A stretch of 64,000 nucleotides of DNA from Mucilaginibacter sp. Its GTDB lineage: Bacteria; Bacteroidota; Bacteroidia; Sphingobacteriales; Sphingobacteriaceae. Within the stretch, counting starts at the first letter, position 1; each line of letters starts with the position of its first letter. The notes beneath the pieces were generated by a model. That model saw nothing but the letters and a program-made list of their open reading frames with translations, was not told the DNA's origin and did not search any database. Shown piece by piece: positions 1-8,995 of this stretch. The DNA lies in assembly GCF_025359345.1 (NCBI RefSeq), contig NZ_JANYGQ010000002.1:1-64000 (forward strand), read 5' to 3'. Made by a program: the position numbers and the translations under genes.

Positions 1-663
1 GGTGTTGCTGGTATCGATCATATTGATATTTACAAAGCTGATGTTTTGGCTGGTTTATTTGTGGGCGGTATGATACCTTTCATCTTCTCCGCCTTGTGTA
101 TCTCGGCAGTGGGCCGTGCCGCTATGGCCATGGTTGAAGAGGTTAGGCGCCAGTTCCGCGAAATACCGGGCATTATGGAGTACAAGGCAAAACCTGAGTA
201 CGAAAAATGCGTGGCTATATCGACCAAAGCATCTATCCGCGAGATGGTTGCACCGGGTCTTATTGCACTTATCACCCCGGTTATCATCGGCTTTGCATTC
301 GGTCCCGAAGTATTGGGTGGCTTGCTGGCAGGTGTAACTGTATCAGGCGTGTTAATGGGTATCTTCCAGAGCAACGCAGGTGGTGCATGGGACAACGCCA
401 AAAAATCATTCGAAAAAGGCTGTTTGATAAACGGCGAGATGTACTACAAAAAATCAGAACCGCACAAAGCTTCGGTAACTGGTGACACTGTAGGTGATCC
501 ATTCAAAGATACATCAGGTCCGTCGATGAACATCCTTATAAAACTGATGTCGATTGTTTCATTGGTTATTGCGCCACACCTGAATAACGGCCAGCGCCTT
601 CAAAAAGAACAGCCGCAACATTCAGTGATAACACATGTTATTAAGGTTGATAAAAAGGCTTAA
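1..663 (+). CDS. hppA: Membrane-bound ion-translocating pyrophosphatase, C-terminal part
   Basis: The reading frame is open from the first base, so only the last 220 residues are here; full-length family members have roughly 670-800. The family hydrolyses pyrophosphate in the inner membrane and pumps Na+ or H+. Visible marks are the conserved GGAWDNAKK segment (visible residues about 126-134), the late motif [13 protein letters not shown] (about 164-176), and several hydrophobic helices around them. The residues that decide K+ dependence and ion type lie upstream of the window, so I do not call the pumped ion. A strong terminator follows the stop codon. Confidence 0.95.
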   Translation, partial: GVAGIDHIDIYKADVLAGLFVGGMIPFIFSALCISAVGRAAMAMVEEVRRQFREIPGIMEYKAKPEYEKCVAISTKASIREMVAPGLIALITPVIIGFAFGPEVLGGLLAGVTVSGVLMGIFQSNAGGAWDNAKKSFEKGCLINGEMYYKKSEPHKASVTGDTVGDPFKDTSGPSMNILIKLMSIVSLVIAPHLNNGQRLQKEQPQHSVITHVIKVDKKA

Positions 664-680
664 TTTGCTATAGAATATTG

Positions 681-710
681 AAAAGGGATGCTGTAAGGTG
701 TCCCTTTTTT
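681..710 (+). terminator. Rho-independent terminator of hppA; also copy 1 of a 27-bp direct repeat
   Basis: AAAAGGGA and TCCCTTTT form an 8-bp stem around a 12-base loop, followed by further T residues, 18 bases after the hppA stop. Bases 683-709 recur exactly, loop included, at 1496-1522 on the other side of the transposase gene. A loop is not normally conserved, so the second copy looks like a recent duplication. Confidence 0.85.
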
Positions 711-736
711 GTTTACGTTAATATCCGCCCCCCGCC

Positions 737-760
737 GTTGTTGGTCTTGTGACCAACGAC
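737..760 (+). repeat. REP-like hairpin downstream of the RAYT gene
   Basis: GTTGTTGGTC, loop TTGT, GACCAACGAC: a 10-bp stem with one G-T mismatch. It matches the hairpin at 1466-1489 read on the minus strand (same TTGT loop, same TTGTTGG core, and a similar ACGAnGA tail). The two bases beside the loop differ in both arms in a compensating way (TC/GA against AG/CT), which suggests the fold itself is kept. Confidence 0.75.
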
Positions 761-815
761 ACGATGAAGCCCATGGTGTGTACTAAGCCAACATCACGGT
801 AAAAGGGGATAAACC

Positions 816-1343
816 TCACCCGGCATAATGCGTCATTAACCCAAATTCATCAATGCCAGTTTCATAAAACTTCGCCGATGAATACTTATAGTCTTCTGGG
901 TATTTAACTAATTGCCATTTATCCTGCAACGGGTTATTATGGATGTATTCCATTTTCTGCATAAATACTTTCTCACTCCAAAGGTCAATGCTCAAAGCAT
1001 TTCGTTCCCAAAACTGGTACTCTCTGTCGCTGGTATTTACCCGGAAATCCTGTAGGCGAGAATCATTGGTGTCGGTTAACTTGAATTTCATTTGTTGCGC
1101 AGTGAATTTTAGAAAGCGCATTTGGATATTATCGCGTTTAAAACCGTCCTGTATTTGCCATATGAGGTGGATATGATTTGGCATTATCACAAAACTGTAT
1201 ATCTCAATGCTTTTTTCCTTCTTTAAAAACAATAAGCTATCGACGATAATGTTTTTAAACTCGTCTGCTTTTAACAAGGGTTTCCATTCCAATATAGTTG
1301 CGGTGAAAAATTGAGGATGATAATCGAAGTTTATTGCAGCCAT
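816..1343 (-). mobile_element. REP-associated tyrosine transposase (RAYT, IS200-like Y1 family)
   Basis: The 175-residue protein carries the HUH metal-binding motif in PNHIHLIW (about residues 55-62) and the later YIHNNP motif that supplies the catalytic tyrosine. Both are typical of Y1 transposases of the REP-associated branch. These enzymes nick and rejoin single-stranded DNA at REP hairpins and are usually single-copy and domesticated. Here inverted REP-like hairpins flank it at 737-760 and 1466-1489. The gene appears intact from ATG to stop. It lies convergent with hppA and is enclosed by an exact 27-bp direct repeat, so it may have arrived as a unit of about 813 bp. Confidence 0.9.
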
Positions 1344-1465
1344 TAGATCAGGTAATTAGGTTAATATGTAAGCAGGGTGAATTTATATGGTAGCCAAATA
1401 TAGCATCTGTTTATAATATTCGACAGCTATTTTAGTCGCATAATCTTCCCACAATGATCCTCGTA

Positions 1466-1489
1466 CTTGTTGGAGACAACTCCAACAAG
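1466..1489 (-). repeat. REP-like hairpin upstream of the RAYT gene
   Basis: CTTGTTGGAG and CTCCAACAAG form a perfect 10-bp stem; on the minus strand the loop is TTGT. It sits upstream of the transposase in the same reading direction, in inverted orientation to the hairpin at 737-760, as expected for a RAYT with its own REP pair. Confidence 0.8.
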
Positions 1490-1495
1490 GGCGTG

Positions 1496-1522
1496 AAGGG
1501 ATGCTGTAAGGTGTCCCTTTTT
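1496..1522. repeat. Second copy of the 27-bp hppA terminator repeat
   Basis: Identical over 27 of 27 bases to 683-709, in the same orientation. It starts 7 bases after the right-hand REP hairpin. No gene in this orientation ends just upstream, so it has no evident local gene to terminate. Confidence 0.85.
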
Positions 1523-1618
1523 GGTATAACCAAATATGCGAAAACCCCCATTTTAATTCTGAATTCAGCTTATCTTCCATTGTTACATTCCGTGCTTTAT
1601 CTTTTCAATAAATTTAAG

Positions 1619-1626
1619 TACGTTTG
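1619..1626 (+). promoter_or_regulatory. TAnnTTTG promoter element for the APC permease
   Basis: TACGTTTG fits the Bacteroidota -7 consensus TAnnTTTG, 47 bases ahead of the permease ATG. I do not see a clear -33 element, so this is tentative. Confidence 0.4.
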
Positions 1627-1673
1627 GAAAACTGATTTACATTATTTAACAAACTGATCTTATTATTTAGAAT

Positions 1674-3197
1674 ATGAGTTTATTCGTAAAAAAATCTCTG
1701 TCACAATTAATGGCCACGCCTGAAGAAGGCGCGGGAGGCCTTAAACGGACGCTTGGCGCAGGTAACCTGGTTGCGCTGGGCATTGGTGCAATTATTGGCG
1801 CAGGCCTGTTTGTAAGGACTGCCGCCGCCGCAGGCGCACACGCAGGTCCTGCTGTAACCCTTTCGTTTATTGTTGCAGCAATTGGCTGTGCTTTCGCAGG
1901 CCTTTGCTATGCCGAATTTGCGTCTATTATCCCTATTGCAGGTAGCGCATACACTTATGCCTACGCAACTATGGGCGAAATTGTGGCCTGGATAATTGGC
2001 TGGGCACTGATACTGGAATATGCACTTGGTGCTGCTACGGTATCTATCAGTTGGAGTGAATATGCGAATAACCTGCTCGGGCATCGAATACCGTACGAGT
2101 GGTGCCACTCGCCAATGGAATCTGTTTTGGTAAACGGTCAGCACGTGAGCGGCATTATCAATATACCGGCACTGGTTATATTACTGTTACTGTCGTTATT
2201 GCTGATAAAAGGCACACAGGAATCTGCAACTGTTAACACCGTTATCGTAATTATAAAAGTATCAATTGTATTAGTGTTTATCGCTATAGGCTGGCAGTTC
2301 ATCAACCCTGCTAACCATACACCATATCTTATCCCTGCTGATGCTCCTGCGGCAACTTTGCCCGATGGTTCTACCTATTCATACGCCGGATTTTTTAATC
2401 ATGGCTGGGGTGGTGTACTTAGGGGTGCAGGTGTTGTGTTTTTTGCATTCATTGGTTTCGATGCAGTTTCTACTGCAGCACAGGAAGCGAAAAATCCTAA
2501 ACGCGATATGCCGATAGGTATACTTGGTTCACTGGTTGTTTGTACAATCCTTTATATCCTTTTCTCATGGGTATTAACAGGTGTTGCACCATACCAGGAT
2601 TTTATGCACGCAGGTAAAGAGGCTTCTGTAGCTTACGCTATCAGCCATTACATGCAGCATTATGCATGGCTGTCAACTTTAGTAACAGTTGCTATTTTGG
2701 CCGGTTTTTCGTCGGTAATATTAGTGATGTTGTTAGGGCAGTCGAGGGTGTTTTACACCATGGCTACCGACGGCTTACTACCAAAAGTATTCAGCGATTT
2801 ACATCCAAAATACAGCACCCCATATAAAAGCAACATGATACTGTTTGTGTTTGTTGGCTTGTTTGCAGCGTTTTTACCCGAAAGTGTAGCCGGCGATTTA
2901 ACATCAATTGGTACGTTGTTTGCGTTTGTGGTGGTTTGCGTTGGCGTGATGATACTCCGTAAAAAGAGCCCGGACCTGATAAGGCCGTTTAAAACGCCGC
3001 TTGTACCGCTTGTGCCTATTTTGGGTATGATAATTTGTGGAACTATGATAGCCAGCCTGGAAACCAGGACACAATTGAGTGCACTTGGCTGGATGGTATT
3101 AGGTTTGATAATCTACTTTACCTACAGCAAGAAAAACAGCAAGCTTGGCAATGCTTCCGAAATATTGCCATCGGCTACTGATTTTGAAAAGAAATAA
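1674..3197 (+). CDS. APC superfamily amino acid permease (cationic amino acid transporter type)
   Basis: A 507-residue inner-membrane protein with at least twelve hydrophobic helices. The first carries GIGAIIGAGLF (residues 36-46), the unwound-helix signature of the APC superfamily. A later stretch reads FFAFIGFDAVSTAAQEAKNPKRDMP, the usual helix 6 and following loop of the CAT/YfnA branch, which imports amino acids with protons. The substrate cannot be read from sequence. The ATG follows an AT-rich leader with no Shine-Dalgarno motif, and two hairpins separate it from the next gene. Confidence 0.9.
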   Translation: MSLFVKKSLSQLMATPEEGAGGLKRTLGAGNLVALGIGAIIGAGLFVRTAAAAGAHAGPAVTLSFIVAAIGCAFAGLCYAEFASIIPIAGSAYTYAYATMGEIVAWIIGWALILEYALGAATVSISWSEYANNLLGHRIPYEWCHSPMESVLVNGQHVSGIINIPALVILLLLSLLLIKGTQESATVNTVIVIIKVSIVLVFIAIGWQFINPANHTPYLIPADAPAATLPDGSTYSYAGFFNHGWGGVLRGAGVVFFAFIGFDAVSTAAQEAKNPKRDMPIGILGSLVVCTILYILFSWVLTGVAPYQDFMHAGKEASVAYAISHYMQHYAWLSTLVTVAILAGFSSVILVMLLGQSRVFYTMATDGLLPKVFSDLHPKYSTPYKSNMILFVFVGLFAAFLPESVAGDLTSIGTLFAFVVVCVGVMILRKKSPDLIRPFKTPLVPLVPILGMIICGTMIASLETRTQLSALGWMVLGLIIYFTYSKKNSKLGNASEILPSATDFEKK

Positions 3198-3205
3198 TTT
3201 ACAGG

Positions 3206-3239
3206 CCGGGGCTTTTAAGCGTTGCGCTAAAAGCCCCGG
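3206..3239 (+). terminator. GC-rich hairpin after the APC permease
   Basis: CCGGGGCTTTT pairs with AAAAGCCCCGG, extended inward by AGCG/CGCT with one bulged A, giving about 15 pairs. No T tract follows, so it may act as an mRNA 3' stabiliser or with the next hairpin. Confidence 0.6.
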
Positions 3240-3266
3240 TCATTGAAAAATTTAACCTAAATATTG

Positions 3267-3296
3267 AAAAGGTTCTGATTTATCGGAACCTTTTTT
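3267..3296 (+). terminator. Rho-independent terminator
   Basis: AAAAGGTTC pairs with GAACCTTTT in a 9-bp stem, followed directly by a run of T. It ends transcription of the permease before the MFS gene. Confidence 0.8.
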
Positions 3297-3337
3297 GTTA
3301 CCTTGAATTTTTATTATAACACCGCCCAACCCCATTA

Positions 3338-4501
3338 ATGAAAGCCGATAAAAACCTGTGGATATTAGTACTGGTATGTATTATTAACTCGCTCGGGCTC
3401 GGCATTATCATTCCTGTACTTTATAGTTACGGCAAAACATTCGGACTCAACGGCACTACGCTTGGGGCATTAATGGCCTCGTTTTCCATTGCCCAGTTTT
3501 TTGCCACCCCGGTCTTAGGTTCGCTGTCTGACAAGTGGGGACGAAAACCCCTGCTGGTCATCAGCCTGGCCGGCACTTGTATATCCTTTTTAATGTTTGC
3601 CGAAGCGGGAAGCTTGCTCATGCTTTTCGCAGCCCGTATACTTGATGGCTTAACAGGTGGTAATGTATCAGTAGCGCAAGCCATGGTAGCCGATACGGCA
3701 ACTCCGCAAAACAGGGCAAGGCGGTTTGGCATCCTGGGTTCGTCGCTGGCGTTTGGTATTGTTATAGGGCCTTTTGTTGGCGGGGTGTTTACAAGGCTTA
3801 GCCCGCAGGCGCCTTTCTTTTTCGCTGCAGCATTATCATTGGTGGGCACGCTTTGCGCGGCGGTTTTTTTAAAAGAAACCAATCCATCCAGCAAAAAGAC
3901 CAGGGCCAGGCACCACGAAAAATTCAAGTACAGCAGCCTCATTACTACGCTGAAACGGCCTACAATCGGTACAGCGGTTTTTATAGGCTTTTTGCTTACT
4001 ATGGCTCAGCTTGCCATGGTTACCGGCTTCCAGACTTTCAGTGTTGATATTTTAAAGATATGGCCCACAGAAATAGGTTTATTTTTTGCCGGGTTTGGGC
4101 TTTGCGGTATTATTATGCAATTATGTGTACCGATGTTTACCAGGCTTGTCCCGTCAAAAGCTTTGATATTGATGCTGTCATCCATTTTGTGTTTCGCAGC
4201 AATGCTTTATTCGGGTTTTATTTCGTCTTTTGTGCCTTTCGCCATTTGTATGTGTGTTTATGGCCTGTTCAATGGCCTGCGCAATCCCATGCTTAACGCC
4301 ATTATTGCTGATAATATTGATAAAGGTGAACAGGGTAAAATATTGGGTATCAACCAGGCCTACGCGTCTATCGGGCAAACACTTGGGCCCTTAACAGCGG
4401 GACTGGTAACTGTAATTTCCATACATAGCGTTTTCTTCTTATCTTCATTCTATATTTTAGCGGCATTTTTGCTGAGTTTCCGTTTAAAGAAAAAAGAGTA
4501 A
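3338..4501 (+). CDS. MFS drug/metabolite transporter, TetA-like (DHA1 type)
   Basis: A 387-residue, twelve-helix transporter. It has motif A, GSLSDKWGRKPLL (residues 61-73), between helices 2 and 3, a motif-B-like ARILDGLTGGN in helix 4, and motif C, GSSLAFGIVIGPFVGG, in helix 5. Motif C marks drug/H+ antiporters, and the overall pattern is closest to TetA-like proteins. Resistance to any given drug cannot be claimed. The gene is followed after 18 bases by marC on the same strand, so the two are probably co-transcribed. Confidence 0.88.
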   Translation: MKADKNLWILVLVCIINSLGLGIIIPVLYSYGKTFGLNGTTLGALMASFSIAQFFATPVLGSLSDKWGRKPLLVISLAGTCISFLMFAEAGSLLMLFAARILDGLTGGNVSVAQAMVADTATPQNRARRFGILGSSLAFGIVIGPFVGGVFTRLSPQAPFFFAAALSLVGTLCAAVFLKETNPSSKKTRARHHEKFKYSSLITTLKRPTIGTAVFIGFLLTMAQLAMVTGFQTFSVDILKIWPTEIGLFFAGFGLCGIIMQLCVPMFTRLVPSKALILMLSSILCFAAMLYSGFISSFVPFAICMCVYGLFNGLRNPMLNAIIADNIDKGEQGKILGINQAYASIGQTLGPLTAGLVTVISIHSVFFLSSFYILAAFLLSFRLKKKE

Positions 4502-4519
4502 CCCTAAAACCCCTACGCT

Positions 4520-5089
4520 ATGCATCCACTAATTTTCAGAGAGGTACTTTCTGTTACCATGATTTTGTTTGCCATTATCGATATCCTGGGGGCTATCCCC
4601 ATTATTATCGATTTGCGCAGGCGCGTCGGGCATATCGAATCGGAAAAGGCTAGTATAGCCGTGCTGGTGTTAATGGTAGCGTTTTTATTCGGTGGCGAAG
4701 AATTATTGTCCGTTATTGGTCTTGATATTCAGTCATTCGCCATAGCAGGTTCGTTGGTAATATTTGTGGTAGCCATGGAAATGGTATTGGGGATAAAGGT
4801 TTTTAAAGAAGAAATGTCGACCACAGCATCCATTGTTCCTTTGGCTTTTCCTCTAATTGCCGGTGCCGGTACGATGACTACACTGCTATCCCTCAAATCA
4901 CAATACCAAACCCAAAACATAGTAGTTGGCATCGTATTAAATACATTGTTTGTTTACCTGGTGCTAAAAAATGTAAAATGGCTGGAAAAGCTGTTGGGCG
5001 AAACCGGGGTGAACATACTGCGTAAAGCGTTTGGGGTTATTTTGTTGGCCATAGCGATTAAGCTGTTTAGGAGTAATACGCATTTGTAG
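4520..5089 (+). CDS. MarC family integral membrane protein
   Basis: A 189-residue protein with six hydrophobic helices and the family's features: an early FAIIDILGAIPI segment, PLAFPLIAGAGTM at mid-protein, and a C-terminal ILRKAFGVILLAIAIKL helix. The MarC family (UPF0056) has no settled function; the old link to multiple antibiotic resistance was not confirmed. It sits 18 bases after the MFS gene and is followed by a palindromic element. Confidence 0.88.
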   Translation: MHPLIFREVLSVTMILFAIIDILGAIPIIIDLRRRVGHIESEKASIAVLVLMVAFLFGGEELLSVIGLDIQSFAIAGSLVIFVVAMEMVLGIKVFKEEMSTTASIVPLAFPLIAGAGTMTTLLSLKSQYQTQNIVVGIVLNTLFVYLVLKNVKWLEKLLGETGVNILRKAFGVILLAIAIKLFRSNTHL

Positions 5090-5110
5090 AACCGTAAATC
5101 CTCATCCTAT

Positions 5111-5258
5111 CGTCATTGCGAGGAACGAAGCAACCTCTACGCATGCAAATCAACGAAGTAAAAGCTTTGTGGCGACCTATCAGCCGCGTTTAGATAACCA
5201 TAAACATTACGGTCCGTGAATGTCCTGTGTAGAGGTTGCTTCGTTCCTCGCAATGACG
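5111..5258. repeat. 148-bp palindromic repeat element, family A copy 1
   Basis: Perfect 30-bp inverted ends: CGTCATTGCGAGGAACGAAG starts the left arm and its complement ends the right arm. The central part is also shared with the other copies (CATGCAAATCAACGAAG and CCTATCAGCCGC recur in copy 4). Other copies: 43225-43372 and 54183-54330 (both 148 bp), and shorter relatives at 18183-18293 and 58953-59045. It fills a convergent junction. There is no coding frame, so it is MITE-like. Confidence 0.9.
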
Positions 5259-5277
5259 AGTGGGTAAAGTGGGTGTT

Positions 5278-7716
5278 CTACAAATTAATCAACTTATGAT
5301 CCTTATTCCACCCGATCTTTAGCTTGCCGGTTTCATCATCCTTTGCTCTTATATGAAGCACTATTCCCCGGTTGCGCCTTTTGGCAAGCTTTACGGTATC
5401 GGTTATGCCGGCATCCTTACCCGGATTGCGTAATGGTACATCAAGCGTAATATCCGTCCCGTTTTTGAGGGCATAGGTACCTGCCACATCTGCATTCAAT
5501 ACGCTCGAGTTAAGCTGCATCGGGTTAATCACAATCTTTTCGCCAAGGATATCAAATTTGGCATCAAGCTTTGCGATCGTTATTTCCTTCAGGTTGCGGA
5601 AAGGGAATGCAAACTTCCCGATATTTATAAGCGGTTTATAATCCAGCAAAGCAGCATTTTGCAAATTGATATTAGCCACCCCAAATACCGAACCCGGCAC
5701 AAGCTCACCTGCATTGCTAATCCTGCCGTTTACCTGTGTGCCGGCTGATAGGTAGCCCCTTAGGTTTTGGTAGGAAATCCCTTTCACCCCAAAGTTATCG
5801 AACGCATAAAAAAACTCGCGCACGTCAACATTGTTCACCATGGTATTTAAATTAAACCGGTTCTCTTTTTTGTCCTGGTAAATGTTGCCTTTCATCTTTA
5901 ATGTCCCGCCGGCATGTTTTACGCTCACATTGCTCAGTTGTACCCCGTCTTCCGACAGGTGAAGGTCGGCAGTAGCATCAGTTGCCAGGAATTTGTTGAA
6001 ATGAACGTTCGCTGCCCGCAGGTGAATTGATGCCTGCGCCCTGTCTAAAACTGTACCTAACTGATCTACCACGTTGCCGCTGTTTTTCCTGCGTTTAACC
6101 ACTGCCGCATCCTGTTGCCTTGTGCCCAAAAAGCCGATAAACTCTTGAAGATATAACTGCGGACTTGTAATCTGCCAGTCTAAAACAAGCTTCTCTGGCG
6201 CATTATAATAAAGGTTCAGAAAATTATTTACCCGCCCCTTCATCAGCACTACGCTGCGACCGCTTTGCAGGCGGATATGGTCAAGCACCAGGTTTTCGCG
6301 GGTAATGTATAACGAAACCGAAGTGTTTTTAAAGGTAAGGTTGCGGGGTATGTAGTTGATATCTGCGTTTTTGATGTTGATGGCGCCGGTTATAATTGGT
6401 TTATTAATGCGATAATCCACAATGTCTGCTACGTACTGTAGCTGCATATTCGCTGTGCCTTTACTAAATTTTGCCACGCTGCCGCCCAAAAGATAATTCA
6501 AATCAGCCACTGGGAAATTAGACCTGAAATTGCCCGTGGCAATAGGTTTTTCCAGGTTGATAATACTGCCCGTATCAACGGCGAAAGGTAAGTGGTTGTA
6601 GCTTCCCGTGAAATTGGACAACCGTATAATCGAATTTGCATCGCCGAACCCCTTGCCATTGATGTGGTTATTGGTGAAGACGCCTTTAAAATTACAGTCG
6701 TTAATAATACTTCCGGGGATGGAAAGTTTGTTGTCGTTAGCAATTGCGGTGATATGCAACAAAGGATCGCCGCCAGCACTAAAGCTACCTGAAATATACG
6801 CGTTGACAGCAATTGGTTTGTCCAGGTTAAACATGTTCAGTTTTTCGGTTATATTGGGCGATACCAGCGAGGAAGCATGTCGCCACAAAAGCTGGTCGGC
6901 CGTAATATGAAATGTAAAGCCTGCAGGCTTTTTACCGGTAGCAAAGCGGGCAATTATATTGAAATCATCGCCGCCTATGGTGAAACCGCTGCTGGTAACG
7001 TTGATATCCCCTGTTTCGCTATTATAGCCGCCGGTTAATTTCCCTTCAACCACCTTGTTTTTTATAAAGCTGCCGTTCCGGGTGCTAAATGCCATGCTTT
7101 TGGCTGTTACTTTTAAATCGATGTTGGCATTCCAGCCACTATCCGGGTAATTCATTTTCCCGTTTAGCTTGTCGACAGCGAATTGAAACAGTTTTTTTGC
7201 CTTTTGGTCATCAACGGTAAAGCTCACTTGCTCCAGGCTAAACTTGCCGATACGGGTATTTGATTTGCCGGAGCTTTTGCTGCTATCTTTCGAACTGCTT
7301 TTTTTGAAAACAGAGGTATTGCTATAGCCCAGGCTATCTGTAAAAAGATCGATAGCCGCATTGCTGATAGTAACATGGTCGATACTAACACTGCCTTTTA
7401 GCAACGCGGCAGTATTTAATGATACATCAAAATTTTTGGTGCTTAACAGTGTATGATGGTGGGCTGCAAATTCCTTGTCGCGCAAGGTAACATTTTCAAG
7501 CTTCACCAATAGTGATGGGAAACTCTCGAAAAAAGAGGTGGTTACACTCCCCACTACTATTTTGCCATCAAGGTTTTTATTCAACTCGTCGGTTACCAGC
7601 GTTATGACTTTGGCCTTATGACTGGAAACATAAATCGATAGTCCCGCTAAAACTGCAATAAAAAACAGCAGGAGCGCACCCAATATCTTTAATGAAATTT
7701 TTAACCAGCGCGGCAT
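5278..7716 (-). CDS. AsmA family protein
   Basis: An 812-residue protein with one N-terminal membrane helix (residues about 7-28), then a long beta-rich periplasmic body. It opens with the AsmA-type sequence, in which a domain ending near FPSLLVKLENVTLRD is followed by repeated short beta strands. The C-terminal region (about 640-760) matches the AsmA C-terminal domain pattern. Proteins of this group are bridge-like and are thought to act in outer-membrane lipid or protein homeostasis; a lipid-transfer role is inference. It appears to be a single-gene unit, 115 bases from rsmB. Confidence 0.85.
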   Translation of the reverse strand: MPRWLKISLKILGALLLFFIAVLAGLSIYVSSHKAKVITLVTDELNKNLDGKIVVGSVTTSFFESFPSLLVKLENVTLRDKEFAAHHHTLLSTKNFDVSLNTAALLKGSVSIDHVTISNAAIDLFTDSLGYSNTSVFKKSSSKDSSKSSGKSNTRIGKFSLEQVSFTVDDQKAKKLFQFAVDKLNGKMNYPDSGWNANIDLKVTAKSMAFSTRNGSFIKNKVVEGKLTGGYNSETGDINVTSSGFTIGGDDFNIIARFATGKKPAGFTFHITADQLLWRHASSLVSPNITEKLNMFNLDKPIAVNAYISGSFSAGGDPLLHITAIANDNKLSIPGSIINDCNFKGVFTNNHINGKGFGDANSIIRLSNFTGSYNHLPFAVDTGSIINLEKPIATGNFRSNFPVADLNYLLGGSVAKFSKGTANMQLQYVADIVDYRINKPIITGAINIKNADINYIPRNLTFKNTSVSLYITRENLVLDHIRLQSGRSVVLMKGRVNNFLNLYYNAPEKLVLDWQITSPQLYLQEFIGFLGTRQQDAAVVKRRKNSGNVVDQLGTVLDRAQASIHLRAANVHFNKFLATDATADLHLSEDGVQLSNVSVKHAGGTLKMKGNIYQDKKENRFNLNTMVNNVDVREFFYAFDNFGVKGISYQNLRGYLSAGTQVNGRISNAGELVPGSVFGVANINLQNAALLDYKPLINIGKFAFPFRNLKEITIAKLDAKFDILGEKIVINPMQLNSSVLNADVAGTYALKNGTDITLDVPLRNPGKDAGITDTVKLAKRRNRGIVLHIRAKDDETGKLKIGWNKDHKLINL

Positions 7717-7818
7717 GTTGTGAATTTAAGGTATAAAGGCGCAGTTTAACGAATTGTTTTGAGTTGAAGTATTTAAAACTTATAGGAATCAACAGGTTAG
7801 CTTCAAACCGATTGAAAA

Positions 7819-7840
7819 TTCCCTTTAGGGATCAGGGGGC
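7819..7840. repeat. CCCTTTAGGG repeat at the 3' end of the rRNA methyltransferase gene (family E)
   Basis: TTCCCTTTAGGGATCAGGGG resembles the fuller copy at 60097-60123. The stop codon and last residues of the methyltransferase gene lie inside it, so the repeat supplies the end of the reading frame. Confidence 0.6.
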
Positions 7841-8995
7841 TAACAACCTCGCCACAAACATCGTGTCCGCCTTGTTCTCATATCCCTTAAGTGTAGTTTG
7901 CTCCTCCAGCTTTAATCCCAATTCCTTCACCATAAAGCTTACGATGTCCTCGTTCTCTGCTTTAAAAGCCGAGCAGGTAATATAAACCAAAGGCTTGCCG
8001 GGTTTAAGGTATTTAGCAACGTTGCGTACAATACCCTGTTGAAGCTTTTGAAAAAACTCGATGTTATAAGTTTCAAACTGGCTAATCATTTCAGGGGTGC
8101 GGCCCCAGGTGCCCGAGCCGCTGCAAGGGGCATCAAGGATGATACCGTCAAACTCGTAATCGTGTAAAATCAGCTCATTGTTTTGGGTAAGGTCGAGCAG
8201 TTTTTTCTGGTATTTAGTGATGCCCGCATGCTGGAAACGTTCATCAAGATTGGCCAGGATAGATTCGCGGATATCTGATACCACCAGCTTCACCGTAGGC
8301 TCCTGTGCATGCAGCAGCAGCGATTTGCCGCCCGATGCAGCGCAGGCATCCCACCAGCCATCCCATTTAGCGGGCTTAAAAAACTGCGCTGTTTGCTGCG
8401 AAGAAAAATCCTGCACCTCAAACCAGTGCTGGTTGGGGAAGAGTGCCTCTAACCGGGTTCCGTTAGGCAGCGATATGCAATTGTTTCCTTCGTCTTTAAA
8501 AACAACTTCTGCAGCAGTTAATACAATCTTTACTTGTTGTTCGTAGCCTTTATTTACCCTGATAAATAAATCGGGCTGTACAAAAAACGATTTTAAAAAT
8601 GCATCCTTATTAATGCCTGGAGATAGCTGTTGTGTCCATGGAAACACATCTTCAAGCTTAAAAGCGGGGAACACCGTTTTAATAATGCCGATTTTTTCAT
8701 CGGTACCGAACCCCATGCAGCCGGCCCAGTCGGGTTTAAAGTGTTGTATAAAAGAGTTAAGCTGGGTATTGCATAAAAACTCTGCTACAAACAGGCGTTC
8801 TTCCGGCGGCGTACCTGGCAGTGCCCTGCCAAGGCGGAAATAATTATACAGCAACCGGCCGGCAATCCGCCTGTCGGTTGAGCCCATTTGTTTGTTTTGC
8901 CGATAAAATCCGGGTAAAAATTTGCTTAGTGGCGTTTCTGCCGGATATTCATCCAAAATACGCTGAAACGTTTTAAGCTGGTTTATTGCCTTCAT
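7832..8995 (-). CDS. RsmB/NOP family RNA (cytosine-C5) methyltransferase
   Basis: A 387-residue SAM-dependent enzyme. The SAM-binding motif is DACAASGGKS (residues 216-225). The two catalytic cysteines appear as PCSGSG (Cys291) and TCSAFKAEN (Cys341). This is the RsmB/Nop2 arrangement, so it probably modifies an rRNA cytosine. It lacks a clear NusB-like RNA-binding domain of canonical RsmB, so the target base is uncertain. The start overlaps the previous gene's stop as ATGA, implying translational coupling with the lipoprotein gene. Confidence 0.9.
   Translation of the reverse strand: MKAINQLKTFQRILDEYPAETPLSKFLPGFYRQNKQMGSTDRRIAGRLLYNYFRLGRALPGTPPEERLFVAEFLCNTQLNSFIQHFKPDWAGCMGFGTDEKIGIIKTVFPAFKLEDVFPWTQQLSPGINKDAFLKSFFVQPDLFIRVNKGYEQQVKIVLTAAEVVFKDEGNNCISLPNGTRLEALFPNQHWFEVQDFSSQQTAQFFKPAKWDGWWDACAASGGKSLLLHAQEPTVKLVVSDIRESILANLDERFQHAGITKYQKKLLDLTQNNELILHDYEFDGIILDAPCSGSGTWGRTPEMISQFETYNIEFFQKLQQGIVRNVAKYLKPGKPLVYITCSAFKAENEDIVSFMVKELGLKLEEQTTLKGYENKADTMFVARLLAP

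Larger units (their letters stand above)
1344..1673. other. 330-bp spacer between the RAYT gene and the APC permease
   Basis: It holds a perfect REP-like hairpin, the second 27-bp direct repeat and a likely promoter for the permease, each listed separately. I see no conserved coding frame in the rest; the short open frames here are products of the repeats. Confidence 0.7.

Noticed and set aside
3338..4501. Tetracycline resistance gene
   Set aside because: Family resemblance only; general MFS motifs do not show drug specificity.
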